From: Paucibacter sp. TC2R-5
GTDB lineage: Bacteria > Pseudomonadota > Gammaproteobacteria > Burkholderiales > Burkholderiaceae_C
DNA: 64,000 bases
Direction of reading: 5' to 3'
NCBI RefSeq assembly: GCF_025717605.1
Contig: NZ_JAJIRQ010000003.1
Coordinates: forward strand, 372,001-436,000
A model generated the notes under the pieces. It was given only the letters and a program-made list of their open reading frames with translations, ran no database searches and had not been told where the DNA came from. Shown piece after piece: positions 10,878 through 20,271 of this stretch (position 1 is the stretch's first letter; each line of letters opens with the position of its first letter). The translations under genes and the position numbers were made by a program.

Positions 10878-11683
10878 TCACTGTCCTGTTGCGTTACTGC
10901 AAACAACATGCCCTTTTCCTCGGCACTGACCAAGGACTCAATTTGTGTCTCAAGGCAGGCACGGTTACGCCCCTCGGCCTTGGCGCGGTAGAGCTGCCGA
11001 TCGGCGCGCTCCATCCACAACAGCGACGACGACCGCACCCACTGCGGCGCAAAAGCACCGCCCAAGCTGATCGTTACCGCCAAAATCTGCCCCGAGGCCA
11101 CCTCGACGCGCAATTCAGAGACTCGCTCTCGCAAGCGCTCGGCCACCATCGCGCCAAAACTCGCGGCGCATTTGGGCAGCACGATGCCAAATTCTTCGCC
11201 CCCGACACGGGCCACCGTGTCCATCGGCCGCACCACTTGGTTCAGGGCGCCGGCCACGGCCTTGATCACCAAATCGCCGGCCGCGTGGCCGTAGGTGTCG
11301 TTGACGGCCTTGAAATGATCGATGTCCACTGCCAGCAACAGCGCCGACTCGCCCGAGCGGGCCACCCGGTCCACCTCACGCGACAAAGCCATCTCGAAGC
11401 TGCGCCGGTTGACCAGGCCCGTCAGGGCGTCCTTGCTGGACAAATCGCAAAGAGCGTCGATCACGCCCTGAACCCAGATCTCGCTATAGGGCTCGGCCTC
11501 GGGCAGCAAGGCTCCGGCCTGCTGCAAGAGCTGCAAGGCCAGGTCGAGCTGCAAGAGGCGAGCATCGAATGGAGGGGATTGGGAGCTTGAATCCAAGGTA
11601 TTCCAAGGTGTGCCAAGGTGTTTGAAGGCCAGTACAAGCCTGGTGCGAAGCCAGTCTAGCAGCACAAAAACTCGCTCCAGCAT
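10874..11683 (-). CDS. GGDEF-domain diguanylate cyclase
   Basis: A 269-residue protein. The first about 95 residues match no domain I recognise and show no clear membrane segment. The GGDEF domain begins at DALTGLVNRRSFEMAL, has VDIDHFKAVNDTYGH, then the inhibitory I-site RPMD exactly five residues before the active-site motif GGEEF. It should therefore be an active, product-inhibited cyclase making c-di-GMP from two GTP. It shares a 4-bp overlap with the FleN-like ATPase and is divergent from cheR, with an inverted repeat in the shared upstream region. The N-terminal part may sense a signal or partner. Confidence 0.9.
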   Translation of the reverse strand: MLERVFVLLDWLRTRLVLAFKHLGTPWNTLDSSSQSPPFDARLLQLDLALQLLQQAGALLPEAEPYSEIWVQGVIDALCDLSSKDALTGLVNRRSFEMALSREVDRVARSGESALLLAVDIDHFKAVNDTYGHAAGDLVIKAVAGALNQVVRPMDTVARVGGEEFGIVLPKCAASFGAMVAERLRERVSELRVEVASGQILAVTISLGGAFAPQWVRSSSLLWMERADRQLYRAKAEGRNRACLETQIESLVSAEEKGMLFAVTQQDSE

Positions 11684-11813
11684 GCAAACAAGCCTGTGTT
11701 GATGGGCCTGTTTGCTCTATGCTGACAAGCGCTCTCGGGCCAAACTTGCCGCCAGAGCAAAATCAGATCCCGGCTCATTCAGAGCTGACCCGAACAACAA
11801 GCGAGCCCAACAC

Positions 11814-12665
11814 ATGTCCACTGCACCAAGCGCCTCAGGCGCAGAAGTGATTGACCACGAGTTCGGTTTTAGCCGGACCGACTTTGACCGTGTGCGTGAG
11901 CTGATTTACAAGCATGCCGGCATCAGCTTGCATGAAGGTAAGCATGCGATGGTTTACAGCCGTCTGTCGCGCCGCCTGCGTGATACCGGTCACAAGTCTT
12001 TCTCCGCCTATTTGCAGTGGCTGGAAAGCTCTACCGGCGCCCAAAGCACCCAGGAGTGGCAGGAATTCGTCAACTGCCTGACCACCAATCTGACCTCTTT
12101 CTTCCGCGAGGAACATCATTTCCACGCCTTGATCGATGACCTCAAGCCGCTGGCCGGCAAGCCCGTCAGGATTTGGTGCTGCGCCGCATCCACCGGCGAG
12201 GAACCCTATTCGATCGCCATGACCTGCAGCGAGGCCCTTGGCGCCAATGCGCAGGTGCAGATCAGCGCGAGCGACATCGACACCAATGTGCTCAACACCG
12301 CCAAACGCGGCGTCTACAACGCCGACGCTCGCGGCCTGGACCAGACCCGGCTGCGCAATTTCTTCATGCGCGGCACCGGCGACAACGCCGGGCGCATTCG
12401 CGTCAAGCCGGAGTTGCAGCGCTGGATCGACTTCCGCTCCTTGAATCTGATGGATACGCAGTGGTCGCTGGGAGAGCCCTTTCACATTGTGTTTTGCCGC
12501 AATGTGATGATTTATTTTGATCCGCCAACGCAGCGCAAGGTCTTGGAACGCATTCACAAGGTGATGCGACCGAACGGGCTTTTGTTTGTTGGGCATTCGG
12601 AGAACTTCACCGAGTCCAAAGATTTGTTCCGCCTGCGTGGCAAGACCATCTACGAGCGCGTCTGA
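11814..12665 (+). CDS. cheR: Chemotaxis protein methyltransferase CheR
   Basis: A 283-residue SAM-dependent methyltransferase that methylates glutamates of chemoreceptors. The CheR N-terminal helical domain is at about 20-75 (FDRVRELIYKHAGISLHEGK), followed by the SAM-binding segment IWCCAASTGEEPYSIAM near 120, SASDIDTNVL and FHIVFCRNVMIYFD near 225. ATG 11814 (MSTAPSAS) is chosen over an upstream in-frame ATG at 11712, which would add unconserved sequence. Its stop overlaps a 19-codon mini-ORF that reaches cheD. With cheD and cheB it forms the receptor-adaptation module; cheA, cheW and cheY are not in this window. Confidence 0.95.
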   Translation: MSTAPSASGAEVIDHEFGFSRTDFDRVRELIYKHAGISLHEGKHAMVYSRLSRRLRDTGHKSFSAYLQWLESSTGAQSTQEWQEFVNCLTTNLTSFFREEHHFHALIDDLKPLAGKPVRIWCCAASTGEEPYSIAMTCSEALGANAQVQISASDIDTNVLNTAKRGVYNADARGLDQTRLRNFFMRGTGDNAGRIRVKPELQRWIDFRSLNLMDTQWSLGEPFHIVFCRNVMIYFDPPTQRKVLERIHKVMRPNGLLFVGHSENFTESKDLFRLRGKTIYERV

Positions 12666-12724
12666 TGTCAGGCGCTGTCGAAACCCCTCAGTCAGCAGCC
12701 TCGCGGCAAGCCCAAAACAAATGA
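12665..12724 (+). CDS. 19-codon mini-ORF bridging cheR and cheD
   Basis: An ATG at 12665 overlaps the cheR stop (TGATG) and the frame encodes MSGAVETPQSAASRQAQNK before a stop that overlaps the cheD ATG (ATGA at 12721-12724). No good Shine-Dalgarno precedes either start. The arrangement would let ribosomes leaving cheR re-initiate and be handed on to cheD, so the peptide may matter less than its translation. The peptide matches nothing I know. It could also be chance. Confidence 0.35.
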   Translation: MSGAVETPQSAASRQAQNK

Positions 12725-13395
12725 GCACCTCCCCCGCCTCCACCGGTGCCGGCTCCGGCTCGATGTTATCCAGCAGCCCGGGTGCCGCCAGGGTCAGCCA
12801 GCTGAAGTCCATGCCGCGCAAAAACGGCGAGGCTTCCTTCTTTTTCTACGACGCGCATTTCAAGAACGCGGCCGTCAAGATCTTGCCGGGCGAGTATTTC
12901 GTCGACAACGAAGACATTCTGGTCATGACCACGCTGGGCTCCTGCATCGCGGCATGCCTGTGGGACCGGCACGCGCAAATCGGCGGCATGAATCATTTCA
13001 TGCTGCCGGAAGGCAGCGGGGATTCTGGCCGTTATGGCTCGTTTGCGATGGAGCTCTTGATCAATGAAATGATGAAGCGCGGCGCTGCCAAAAGCCGTAT
13101 GGAAGCCAAAATTTTTGGCGGCGGCGCCGTGATTGCCGGCATGAACACCATCAACGTCGGCGAGCGCAACACCAACTTCGTGATCGACTATCTGAAGACC
13201 GAACGGATTCCCATCGTCTCCAAAGACGTGATGGACATTTACCCGCGCAAGGTCTGCTTCCTGCCGCACAGCGGCAAGGCCATGGTCAAGCGTTTGGCTC
13301 CGGCCAACACCGACGCCTTGGTGCAACAAGACCGTGCCGCCGCTCAGAAGGCTCAACCGGTTGTCGCCACGGGCGGCTCGGTCGATTTGTTCTGA
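12721..13395 (+). CDS. cheD: Chemoreceptor glutamine deamidase CheD
   Basis: A 224-residue CheD, which deamidates specific glutamines of chemoreceptors and in some species interacts with CheC. Core motifs are KILPGEYFVDNEDILVMTTL, then GSCIAACLWD with the catalytic Cys, and GGMNHFMLP with the catalytic His; KIFGGGAVI follows. The first about 40 residues (Ser/Ala/Gly-rich) are not conserved, so an internal ATG at 12811 (MPRKNGEAS) is an alternative start. ATG 12721 is preferred because it overlaps the mini-ORF stop. cheB follows after 27 bp with a GGAG-like site. Confidence 0.93.
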   Translation: MSTSPASTGAGSGSMLSSSPGAARVSQLKSMPRKNGEASFFFYDAHFKNAAVKILPGEYFVDNEDILVMTTLGSCIAACLWDRHAQIGGMNHFMLPEGSGDSGRYGSFAMELLINEMMKRGAAKSRMEAKIFGGGAVIAGMNTINVGERNTNFVIDYLKTERIPIVSKDVMDIYPRKVCFLPHSGKAMVKRLAPANTDALVQQDRAAAQKAQPVVATGGSVDLF

Positions 13396-13422
13396 GCCCC
13401 CACTCGCTAGGAGAAGTATTCG

Positions 13423-14535
13423 ATGGCCAAAATCACTGTTGTGGTGGTGGATGACTCGGCGCTGGTGCGCAGCATCCTGACCGAAATCATCAACCGCCAA
13501 CCCGATATGGAATGCATAGGCGCTGCGGCCGACCCGCTGCTGGCGCGCGAAATGATCCGCTCGCTCAACCCCGATGTCATCACCCTGGACATCGAGATGC
13601 CCAAGATGGACGGGCTGGACTTTTTGTCACGCCTGATGCGGCTGCGGCCGATGCCGGTGGTGATGGTGTCCACGCTGACCGAGCGCGGTGCCGAAGTGAC
13701 CATGAAGGCCTTGGAGCTGGGCGCGGTGGACTTTGTCGCCAAGCCCAAGATCGGCGTGGCCGATGGCATCCGCTTGCTGGCCGATGACATCACCGACAAG
13801 ATCCGCATCGCCTCAAAAGCCCATATCCGGCGCAGCCATGCGGCGATCGCGCCCGCCGCGGCCACCGGCGGCGGCGCCCACGCCGGCGTTAGCGCACCGG
13901 CCAAGCCGGTGACCATGGCCAGCTTGGGCAGACTGTCGACCGAAAAAATCATCTTCATCGGCGCGTCCACCGGTGGCACCGAAGCGACCAAAGATGTCTT
14001 GATCAACCTGCCGGCCGACTGCCCTGCGGTGGTCATCACCCAGCATATGCCGCCCGGCTTCACCAAGAGCTATGCGGCGCGGCTCGACAGCCTGTGCCGG
14101 ATTCGCGTCAAGGAAGCGACCGACGGCGAGCGGATTCTGCCGGGCCACGGCTATATCGCCCCCGGTGGCTTTCACCTCAGCGTGGAGCGCTCCGGCGCGA
14201 ACTACATCGCGCGAGTGCAAGACGGCGAACCGGTGAATCGCCACAAGCCCTCGGTCGAAGTCTTGTTCAATTCTGCCGCGCGCGTAGTGGGGCAAAACGC
14301 CCTGGGCATCATGCTGACCGGCATGGGCGCGGATGGCGCCAAGGCGATGAAGGTCATGAAAGATGCCGGGGCCTATAACTTCGTGCAGGACGAGGCGACT
14401 TGCGTGGTCTTCGGCATGCCGCGCGAAGCGATTGCCGCCGGAGCGGCGGACGAAGTGTTGCCGCTGCCGCAAATTGCCACGCGCTTGATCGAGCGCCTGC
14501 GCAGCACGGCCGGCATGTCGATGAATCGCGTCTAG
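13423..14535 (+). CDS. cheB: Protein-glutamate methylesterase/glutaminase CheB
   Basis: A 370-residue two-domain response regulator. The REC domain (1-120) has [10 protein letters not shown] and the phospho-accepting Asp in [14 protein letters not shown] linker of about 50 Ala/Gly-rich residues joins the C-terminal methylesterase domain, with the catalytic Ser in [10 protein letters not shown], the His in [11 protein letters not shown] and the Asp region in [10 protein letters not shown]. Phosphorylation by CheA (not in view) would relieve inhibition and allow removal of receptor methyl groups added by CheR. Last gene of the cheR-cheD-cheB unit. Confidence 0.96.
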   Translation: MAKITVVVVDDSALVRSILTEIINRQPDMECIGAAADPLLAREMIRSLNPDVITLDIEMPKMDGLDFLSRLMRLRPMPVVMVSTLTERGAEVTMKALELGAVDFVAKPKIGVADGIRLLADDITDKIRIASKAHIRRSHAAIAPAAATGGGAHAGVSAPAKPVTMASLGRLSTEKIIFIGASTGGTEATKDVLINLPADCPAVVITQHMPPGFTKSYAARLDSLCRIRVKEATDGERILPGHGYIAPGGFHLSVERSGANYIARVQDGEPVNRHKPSVEVLFNSAARVVGQNALGIMLTGMGADGAKAMKVMKDAGAYNFVQDEATCVVFGMPREAIAAGAADEVLPLPQIATRLIERLRSTAGMSMNRV

Positions 14536-14658
14536 GAGCGCCTGCCTAGCACGACTGGTCAAAACCGGCCGCGAGCAATTTGTCACGGGCCGGCCCTTTG
14601 TGTTGCAAGCGGTGCGCCGTTTCGTGGCGCTGTCATAGACGGCAGACAAGATGCCGGC

Positions 14659-16458
14659 ATGACGACCTTGATCTCTCCTGCCCCCAGCCGCAGCCTTGAG
14701 CGCCCCGCCCCACTGCGGGTTCAGACGCTGATCTCCGAAGACCTGTTGACCACCTTGTTCCAGCCAATTGTGCAGCTGGACTGCGGCTTGATCTACGGTC
14801 ACGAAGCGCTGGTGCGCGGACCTGCTGGCAGCGCCTTGGAATACCCGGACGCCCTCTTCGCCGCCGGTCGCCGCGAAGGCCTGACGGTAGAGCTAGAGGT
14901 GCGCTGCGCGGCCCAAGCTTTGAAAGATTGGAGTCGGCACAAGCTCGGCGGCCGATTACTGATCAATATGAGTGCCGCTGCCCTGACCCACGCGCTGCAT
15001 GACGAACAGGGGCGTGGCGGCCTGTTCAGCGATGAAGCGTTTGGCGTGGCGCCGGGCAGCATCATGATCGAGCTGACCGAACATGAGCGCGTCACCGACA
15101 TCGAGAGCCTGCGCCGAGCCATCACCGCCTTACGCCGCCAAGGTGTGGGCATCGCGCTGGACGACTTCGGCGACGGGCGCTCCTCGCTGCGCTTGTGGTC
15201 CGAGATTCAGCCCGACATCGTCAAGATCGACAAGTACTTTAGCCATGACCTGCCGGCCCACGCCGAGAAGCTGCAGACCTTCCGAGCGCTGCTGCAACTG
15301 GCCGAGACCTTCGGCGCGCAGCTGATCGCCGAAGGCATCGAGAGCGCCGAGGAACTGCGCGTCCTGCGTGATCTGGGCGTGACCTTCGGCCAAGGTTGGT
15401 TGATTGGCCGTCCCAGCCGCGAAGGTGCCACTGAAGCCCTGCCGGGCGCTCGCACAGTGCTTGCCAGCAGCGACATCGCCGTGCTGCCCGAGCTGCGCCG
15501 TGCGTCGAGCAATGGCGTTACGGCCGAGCGCTTGATGATGGAAGCCGTGACGGTGCGCGAAGACGCCAGCCATGAGCAGCTGTTCCGCCTTTTCAACGAA
15601 CATGAGCAGTTGCACGCGATCGCCGTGCTCAATGCAAAGGATGAGCCGGTCGCCTTGGTGGACCGCAGCCAGTTCATCAACCGCTGGGCCAAGCCTTTCT
15701 TCAACGATTTGTATGGTCGCCACGCCTGCACGCTGTTCGCCAACCCATCGCCCCTGATCGTGGACGCCGACACCGGCATCGAGGCCTTGACCACGGTGCT
15801 GACCTCGGCCGATCAGCGCTATCTGCGTGAAGGTTTCATCATCACGCGCGAGGGCCGCTACCTGGGCCTGGGCACGGGCGAACAACTGGTGCGTTCGGTC
15901 ACCGAGGCGCGCATTGAAGCGGCGCGCCACGCCAACCCCCTGACCTTTTTGCCCGGCAATATTCCGATCAGCCAGCACATCGGCCGCCTGTTGACCAGCG
16001 GGCGCGGCTTTGTGGCCGCCTATGCCGACCTGAACCACTTCAAGCCCTTCAACGACGAGTATGGCTATTGGCGCGGCGACGAGATGATCCGCTTGGTCGC
16101 GCGCGTGGCCAGCAGCCATTGCGACAGCCAGCGCGACTTTCTGGGCCATGTCGGCGGCGATGACTTTGTGATGCTGTTTCAAAGCGACGATTGGGAACTG
16201 CGCTGCGAGCAAATCGTCACGCGATTCAATGACTTGGCGCGCAATCTCTTCGACGCCGCCGCGCTGCAAGCCGGCGGCATCATGGCCGAAGACCGCCACG
16301 GCGATATGCGCTTTCACCCCTGCACCACGCTGAGCATTGGCGCGGTGCAAATAGCACCGGGCACCTTGCAGCGGCCAGAGCAAGTGGCCAGTGCCGCAGC
16401 CACTGCCAAGCGTCATGCCAAGCATGAGCAGCTCAGCGTGTATGTGATGGCCGCTTAA
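14659..16458 (+). CDS. EAL-CBS-GGDEF c-di-GMP protein
   Basis: A 599-residue protein with the EAL domain first. EAL motifs are YGHEALVRGP (about 52), MIELTEHERV, ALDDFGDGRSSLRLW and DIVKIDKYF, all residues expected of an active phosphodiesterase. A central region of about 290-420 reads like a CBS pair (LMMEAVTVREDASHEQLFRLF, HAIAVLNAKDEPVALVDRS). The C-terminal domain has AYADLNHFKPFNDEYGY and GGDDF, an allowed variant, without the RxxD inhibitory site (SQRD instead). It could hydrolyse c-di-GMP, with GGDEF either active or a GTP sensor and CBS binding a nucleotide. It follows cheB by 123 bp and is convergent with hemW. Confidence 0.9.
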   Translation: MTTLISPAPSRSLERPAPLRVQTLISEDLLTTLFQPIVQLDCGLIYGHEALVRGPAGSALEYPDALFAAGRREGLTVELEVRCAAQALKDWSRHKLGGRLLINMSAAALTHALHDEQGRGGLFSDEAFGVAPGSIMIELTEHERVTDIESLRRAITALRRQGVGIALDDFGDGRSSLRLWSEIQPDIVKIDKYFSHDLPAHAEKLQTFRALLQLAETFGAQLIAEGIESAEELRVLRDLGVTFGQGWLIGRPSREGATEALPGARTVLASSDIAVLPELRRASSNGVTAERLMMEAVTVREDASHEQLFRLFNEHEQLHAIAVLNAKDEPVALVDRSQFINRWAKPFFNDLYGRHACTLFANPSPLIVDADTGIEALTTVLTSADQRYLREGFIITREGRYLGLGTGEQLVRSVTEARIEAARHANPLTFLPGNIPISQHIGRLLTSGRGFVAAYADLNHFKPFNDEYGYWRGDEMIRLVARVASSHCDSQRDFLGHVGGDDFVMLFQSDDWELRCEQIVTRFNDLARNLFDAAALQAGGIMAEDRHGDMRFHPCTTLSIGAVQIAPGTLQRPEQVASAAATAKRHAKHEQLSVYVMAA

Positions 16459-16466
16459 GCACTCGA

Positions 16467-17717
16467 TCAGGGTGCCAGAAACAGCTCCTGCAAATCATTG
16501 AGGAAATCAAAACCGCGCGGCGTGGCGGCCAAACGGGCCGCGTCCGGCTCCAGCAGACCCTTGGCGCGCGCAGCATCAAGCGCCTTTGCGATGCTGGACG
16601 GCGGCAGTCCGGTGCGCTCCAGGTAGGACGTCAGCGGCACGCCTTCACGCAAGCGCAGGGCATTGAGCATGAATTCAAACGGCAAGTCAGCACGGCTGAC
16701 CTCGTTCTCGTTCGACACAGCCGCACCCTCAGCTGCCTTGCTCATATAAGCGGCCGGCTCGCGCCAACGCACTTGGCGCAAGACCCGGTGCGGGAAGGAC
16801 AGCTTGCTGTGCGCGCCAGCACCAATACCAAGATAGTCGCCGAACTGCCAATAGTTCAGGTTGTGCGCGCAGCGGTGTCCAGCACGCCCAAAGGCCGACA
16901 CTTCATAACGCTCCAGCCCCATGGCACCGGTGCGCGCCGTGATCAGATCCAGCATCTCGCTGGCCAGATCGGCATCGGGCAGCTGCGCGGGCGGCGCCGT
17001 CGCAAATCGGGTATTGGGCTCGATCGTCAGGTGGTAGACCGACAGATGCGGCGGCTTGAACGCCAGAGCGGTGCTCAGCTCAGCGTCAAGCTGCGCAAGC
17101 GTCTGCCCGGGCAAGGCATACATCAAGTCAATATTGAAGGTATCAAAAGCCTGCGCGGCTTCAGCAATCGCCGCTTTGGCTTGCTCGGCGCTGTGGACGC
17201 GGCCCAAGGTCTTCAGCTTGGCATCATCAAAGCTCTGCACCCCGATAGACAAACGCGTCACGCCGGCAGCGCGAAAGCCCTTGAAACGGTCGCGCTCGAA
17301 GGTGCCGGGGTTGGCCTCCAGCGTGATTTCGCAGCCCGGCTCCAGGGGCAGGCGCGCGCGCAGATCGGAGATCAGCTCGGCGATTTGCTCGGGCGCAAAC
17401 AAGCTGGGCGTGCCGCCGCCGATGAAGATGCTGACCACCGGCCGACCCCAGATCAAGGGCAGTGCCGCTTCCAGATCCAGGCGCAAGGCGGCCAGATAGG
17501 CGCGCGCCGTCTCCACCGACAGCTGGGTGCTGACAGGTGCAGTGCCTGCGGACGCCAAGGGGATGACCTTGCCGTTCGGCCCCGGCAACTCGTGCGAATT
17601 GAAGTCGCAATAAGGGCATTTGCGCAGGCACCAAGGCAGATGCACATACAGCGACAGCGGCGGCAAAGCGGCCAAGCTCAAGGTGCCGGGCCGCATCATA
17701 TGCAGGACATCAGCCAT
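16467..17717 (-). CDS. hemW: Radical SAM haem chaperone HemW (HemN-like)
   Basis: A 416-residue radical SAM protein. The cluster motif is in LPWCLRKCPYCDFNSHE near residue 28, with the CxxxCxxC spacing. IFIGGGTPSLFAPEQI, ITLEANPGTFE, RLSIGVQSFDD and FNIDLMYALPGQT follow, as in HemN-like proteins. It lacks the extra N-terminal Cys of true coproporphyrinogen III dehydrogenase, and proteins of this type (E. coli YggW) bind haem and deliver it to apoproteins. A 25-residue insert after the cluster motif is unusual but of low complexity. It is downstream of rdgB and rph on the same strand, with a repeat element in the gap. Confidence 0.92.
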   Translation of the reverse strand: MADVLHMMRPGTLSLAALPPLSLYVHLPWCLRKCPYCDFNSHELPGPNGKVIPLASAGTAPVSTQLSVETARAYLAALRLDLEAALPLIWGRPVVSIFIGGGTPSLFAPEQIAELISDLRARLPLEPGCEITLEANPGTFERDRFKGFRAAGVTRLSIGVQSFDDAKLKTLGRVHSAEQAKAAIAEAAQAFDTFNIDLMYALPGQTLAQLDAELSTALAFKPPHLSVYHLTIEPNTRFATAPPAQLPDADLASEMLDLITARTGAMGLERYEVSAFGRAGHRCAHNLNYWQFGDYLGIGAGAHSKLSFPHRVLRQVRWREPAAYMSKAAEGAAVSNENEVSRADLPFEFMLNALRLREGVPLTSYLERTGLPPSSIAKALDAARAKGLLEPDAARLAATPRGFDFLNDLQELFLAP

Positions 17718-17750
17718 GGCGCAGGGCCTTCCCCAACATCGGCTGCGTCA

Positions 17751-17788
17751 CCTGAGGGGACAGCCCACGAAATGGGCGTGGGGGCTTC
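17751..17788 (-). repeat. Intergenic repeat, copy B (partial)
   Basis: Between the rdgB stop (17792) and hemW start (17717) lies a short copy of the element seen at 379-471 and 20131-20271. On the minus strand it reads GAAGCCCCCACGCCCATTTC then GTGGGCTGTCCCC, aligning with the stop-proximal core of copy C. It begins within four bases of the rdgB stop codon, as the other copies do. The distal half of the element is missing. Confidence 0.5.
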
Positions 17789-17791
17789 ATG

Positions 17792-18406
17792 TCAGCCAAG
17801 ATGCCAGGCCTCACGCATTTGCCGCACCAAGTCTGCCGACGCCAGGGCCCGGTGACTTTGGGCATTCTTCTCGGCCGCACTGAGTTGCGCGACGCTGCGA
17901 CCCAAGGCGGGAATCCACATCAAGGGGTCATAGCCGAAACCGGCTTCGCCCGCCAGGGCCGGCAAGATCTGACCCTGCCAGCGGCCCAGGGCGATCAAGG
18001 GCTCGGGGTCGGCCGCATTGCGCACCGCGACCAGCGCACACACAAAGCGCGCGCCACGCTGCTCGGGTGCTGCAAAGCTGGCCATCTGCTCCAGCAGCAC
18101 GCGGTTATTGTCCGCATCCGACTTGGCTTGGCCGAACAGCGTCGCATAGCGCGCCGAAAGCACGCCGGGGGCGCCTGCCAAGGCCTCGACCGCCAGGCCG
18201 GAGTCATCGGCCAAGGCCGGCAGCCCGCTCAGCCGGGACGCATGCCGCGCCTTGGTGAGGGCGTTCTCGACGAAAGTCTCAAACGGCTCCTCCGCCTCAG
18301 GAATGCCGAGCGAGCCCTGCGTTAGCAAGTTGACGCCCAGGGGCGCGAACAAGGCCTGCAGCTCAGCAAGCTTTTTGGCGTTGTTGGAGGCCAGTACCAA
18401 ATCCAT
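17792..18406 (-). CDS. rdgB: dITP/XTP pyrophosphatase (non-canonical purine NTPase)
   Basis: A 204-residue RdgB/HAM1 protein that hydrolyses ITP, dITP and XTP to monophosphates so that they are not built into nucleic acid. The signature LASNNAKKLAEL is at the N-terminus, followed by FVENALTKARHAS, ALADDSGLAVEAL, FGYDPLMWIP and SHRALA. Normal length. The start ATG is 5 bases after the rph stop, so rph-rdgB-hemW form one transcription unit. Confidence 0.95.
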   Translation of the reverse strand: MDLVLASNNAKKLAELQALFAPLGVNLLTQGSLGIPEAEEPFETFVENALTKARHASRLSGLPALADDSGLAVEALAGAPGVLSARYATLFGQAKSDADNNRVLLEQMASFAAPEQRGARFVCALVAVRNAADPEPLIALGRWQGQILPALAGEAGFGYDPLMWIPALGRSVAQLSAAEKNAQSHRALASADLVRQMREAWHLG

Positions 18407-18411
18407 GGTGA

Positions 18412-19149
18412 TCAGATCCCTAAGGCGCGGCGTTGCGCAGCCAACAAATCAAAGATGCCCTGCTCGGCCAAGTCCAGCAGAGCATTCATTTCTTGGCGGC
18501 TGAAAGCGACGCCCTCGGCCGTGCCTTGCAGCTCGACAAAGCCACCGGCGGCGGTCATCACCACATTCATATCGGTATCGCAGGCCGAGTCTTCGGTGTA
18601 TTCGAGGTCCAGCAAGGGCACTCCGTCCACGATGCCGACCGAGATCGCCGCCACCGCGTCGCGGATCGGCGACTGCGTGATCTTGCCTTGCGCCAGCAGC
18701 CAAGTCACCGCGTCATGGGCAGCCACATAGGCGCCGGTGATGGCGGCCGTGCGGGTTCCACCGTCGGCCTGAATCACGTCGCAGTCGAGCGCAATCGTGC
18801 GCTCGCCCAGCAAGCTCAGGTCAAACACGCAGCGCAGCGAGCGGCCAATCAGGCGCTGAATCTCTTGAGTGCGGCCGCTTTGCTTGCCACGCGCAGCTTC
18901 ACGGTCGCTGCGCGTATGGGTCGCGCGCGGCAACATGCCGTATTCAGCCGTGACCCAGCCCTGGCCAGAGCCGCGCTTGTGCGGCGGTACTTTTTCTTCC
19001 ACCGAAGCGGTGCACAAAACTTTGGTACCGCCAAATTCGATCAGCACCGAGCCTTCGGCATGGCGGGTGTAGTTGCGGGTGATGGTCACAGCGCGCAAGG
19101 CATTGGGCGCACGGCCGCCGGCGCGGGCAGCATTCAATTCAACAGTCAT
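18412..19149 (-). CDS. rph: Ribonuclease PH
   Basis: A 245-residue phosphorolytic 3'-5' exoribonuclease that trims tRNA 3' ends. Typical segments are [51 protein letters not shown] and [19 protein letters not shown]. Length and N-terminus match the family. It lies between the PP2C gene (11 bp upstream) and rdgB on the minus strand; rph-rdgB linkage is common in proteobacteria. Confidence 0.96.
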   Translation of the reverse strand: MTVELNAARAGGRAPNALRAVTITRNYTRHAEGSVLIEFGGTKVLCTASVEEKVPPHKRGSGQGWVTAEYGMLPRATHTRSDREAARGKQSGRTQEIQRLIGRSLRCVFDLSLLGERTIALDCDVIQADGGTRTAAITGAYVAAHDAVTWLLAQGKITQSPIRDAVAAISVGIVDGVPLLDLEYTEDSACDTDMNVVMTAAGGFVELQGTAEGVAFSRQEMNALLDLAEQGIFDLLAAQRRALGI

Positions 19150-19160
19150 CGATTTTTCTT

Positions 19161-20120
19161 TCAGGATTTCTTCTTGGCCGTGCTCTCGTTGGCGCGGGCT
19201 CGTTCATTGCCGAGGCGTATGGCTTCCTTGATCTCTCGCACCGAGCGATCGATCTCAGCCTCGTCCATCTCGAATCTGCGGTCCGCGCTATCCGGCACTT
19301 CGCGACCCTGGATCGTCGAGGCAAAGCCTTGGTCTTCGAGCGCCTGGGTGGACACAGCGACAGAATCTTCGCCGGCGTCCGGCTCGCCAATGCCGTCCCA
19401 TTCCAGCGCCAGCACCGTCACGTTGTCGCAACGCGGGCCCCCATTGCGCAGCGCCTGCTCGACCAACTCGGGCACTGCATCGGAGATCGGCCGAGAAGCG
19501 AGTTGTTCGGTGATGATGTCATCGGTGACCGTGCCCCATAGCCCGTCCGAGCACAGCAGCAAACGGTCGCCCGCTTCCAGCAACATGGGCCCGTGGATAT
19601 CAATCATCGGCTTGCCCGGACTGCCCAGACAGGTAAACAGCACGTTACGGTTGAAGCCCTCGGCGCTTTGCGGCAAACGCCCCAAGGCGGCTTGCAGTTC
19701 GATATAGGAGTGATCGCGCGTACGGGCAATCAGCTTGGAGGCGCGCACGAGATACAAACGCGAATCACCGCAATGCGCCCAATAAGCCTTGCGGCCTTGC
19801 AGCACGCAGGCGACGATGGTGGTGCGGGGCGTGTCCGACATACCTTTGTCGGCCGCATAACGCAGCAGTTGCTGCTGCGCGATCAGAATCGCGTCTTGCA
19901 AAAATGCCGCCGGATTGGCCAGCGCCGGTTTGGCCTCGCGCTGAAAGATCGCCGCCAAGGTCTGCAAGGCCAGCTGCGCGGCCACCTCGCCCTCCGGGTG
20001 TCCGCCCATGCCGTCAGCAAGCGCGAACAGACCGGCTTCACGGGTGTAGCAATAACCCATGCGGTCTTCGTTCTTCTCGCGCCCGCCGCGACGGCTGACC
20101 TGATAGGTGGTGAATCTCAC
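19161..20120 (-). CDS. PP2C-type Ser/Thr protein phosphatase (GTG start)
   Basis: A 319-residue PPM phosphatase. Metal-binding and catalytic motifs are [35 protein letters not shown] and [10 protein letters not shown]. After the domain (about residue 250) comes an acidic tail of about 65 residues rich in Asp, Glu and Arg. The start is set at GTG 20120 because GGAGG lies five bases upstream and the first residues ([13 protein letters not shown]) fit the family; the longer frame runs into the intergenic repeat. It is downstream of a Ser/Thr kinase on the same strand and is its likely counter-enzyme. Confidence 0.9.
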   Translation of the reverse strand: MRFTTYQVSRRGGREKNEDRMGYCYTREAGLFALADGMGGHPEGEVAAQLALQTLAAIFQREAKPALANPAAFLQDAILIAQQQLLRYAADKGMSDTPRTTIVACVLQGRKAYWAHCGDSRLYLVRASKLIARTRDHSYIELQAALGRLPQSAEGFNRNVLFTCLGSPGKPMIDIHGPMLLEAGDRLLLCSDGLWGTVTDDIITEQLASRPISDAVPELVEQALRNGGPRCDNVTVLALEWDGIGEPDAGEDSVAVSTQALEDQGFASTIQGREVPDSADRRFEMDEAEIDRSVREIKEAIRLGNERARANESTAKKKS

Positions 20121-20130
20121 GAAAGCCTCC

Positions 20131-20271
20131 GACGGGCCGCCCCGAGGGGGCTTTGCGCCGGCAGCGGGACGCTGCCGGCCTTCATGGCGTCCAAGTCGAC
20201 GCAGGTCGACTCGGAGCCGCGCCATTCAGCCCCCTCGGGGGGCAGCGAACGAAAGTGAGCGAGGGGGCTCA
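20131..20271 (-). repeat. Intergenic repeat, copy C (longest)
   Basis: The whole gap between the kinase stop and the phosphatase Shine-Dalgarno is this element. It holds several CCCCCTCG/CGAGGGGG segments that can pair in alternative ways and a perfect 10-bp hairpin, GCCGGCAGCG (20157-20166) with CGCTGCCGGC (20170-20179). It abuts the kinase stop codon at one end and the GGAGG of the phosphatase at the other. Confidence 0.7.

Noticed and set aside
14560-14605. Hairpin after cheB as terminator
   Set aside because: The CCGGCC/GGCCGG pairing is imperfect and lacks a clear T tract.
18433-19707. 424-codon open frame antisense to rph and the PP2C gene
   Set aside because: It spans two good genes on the other strand and is compositionally a shadow.
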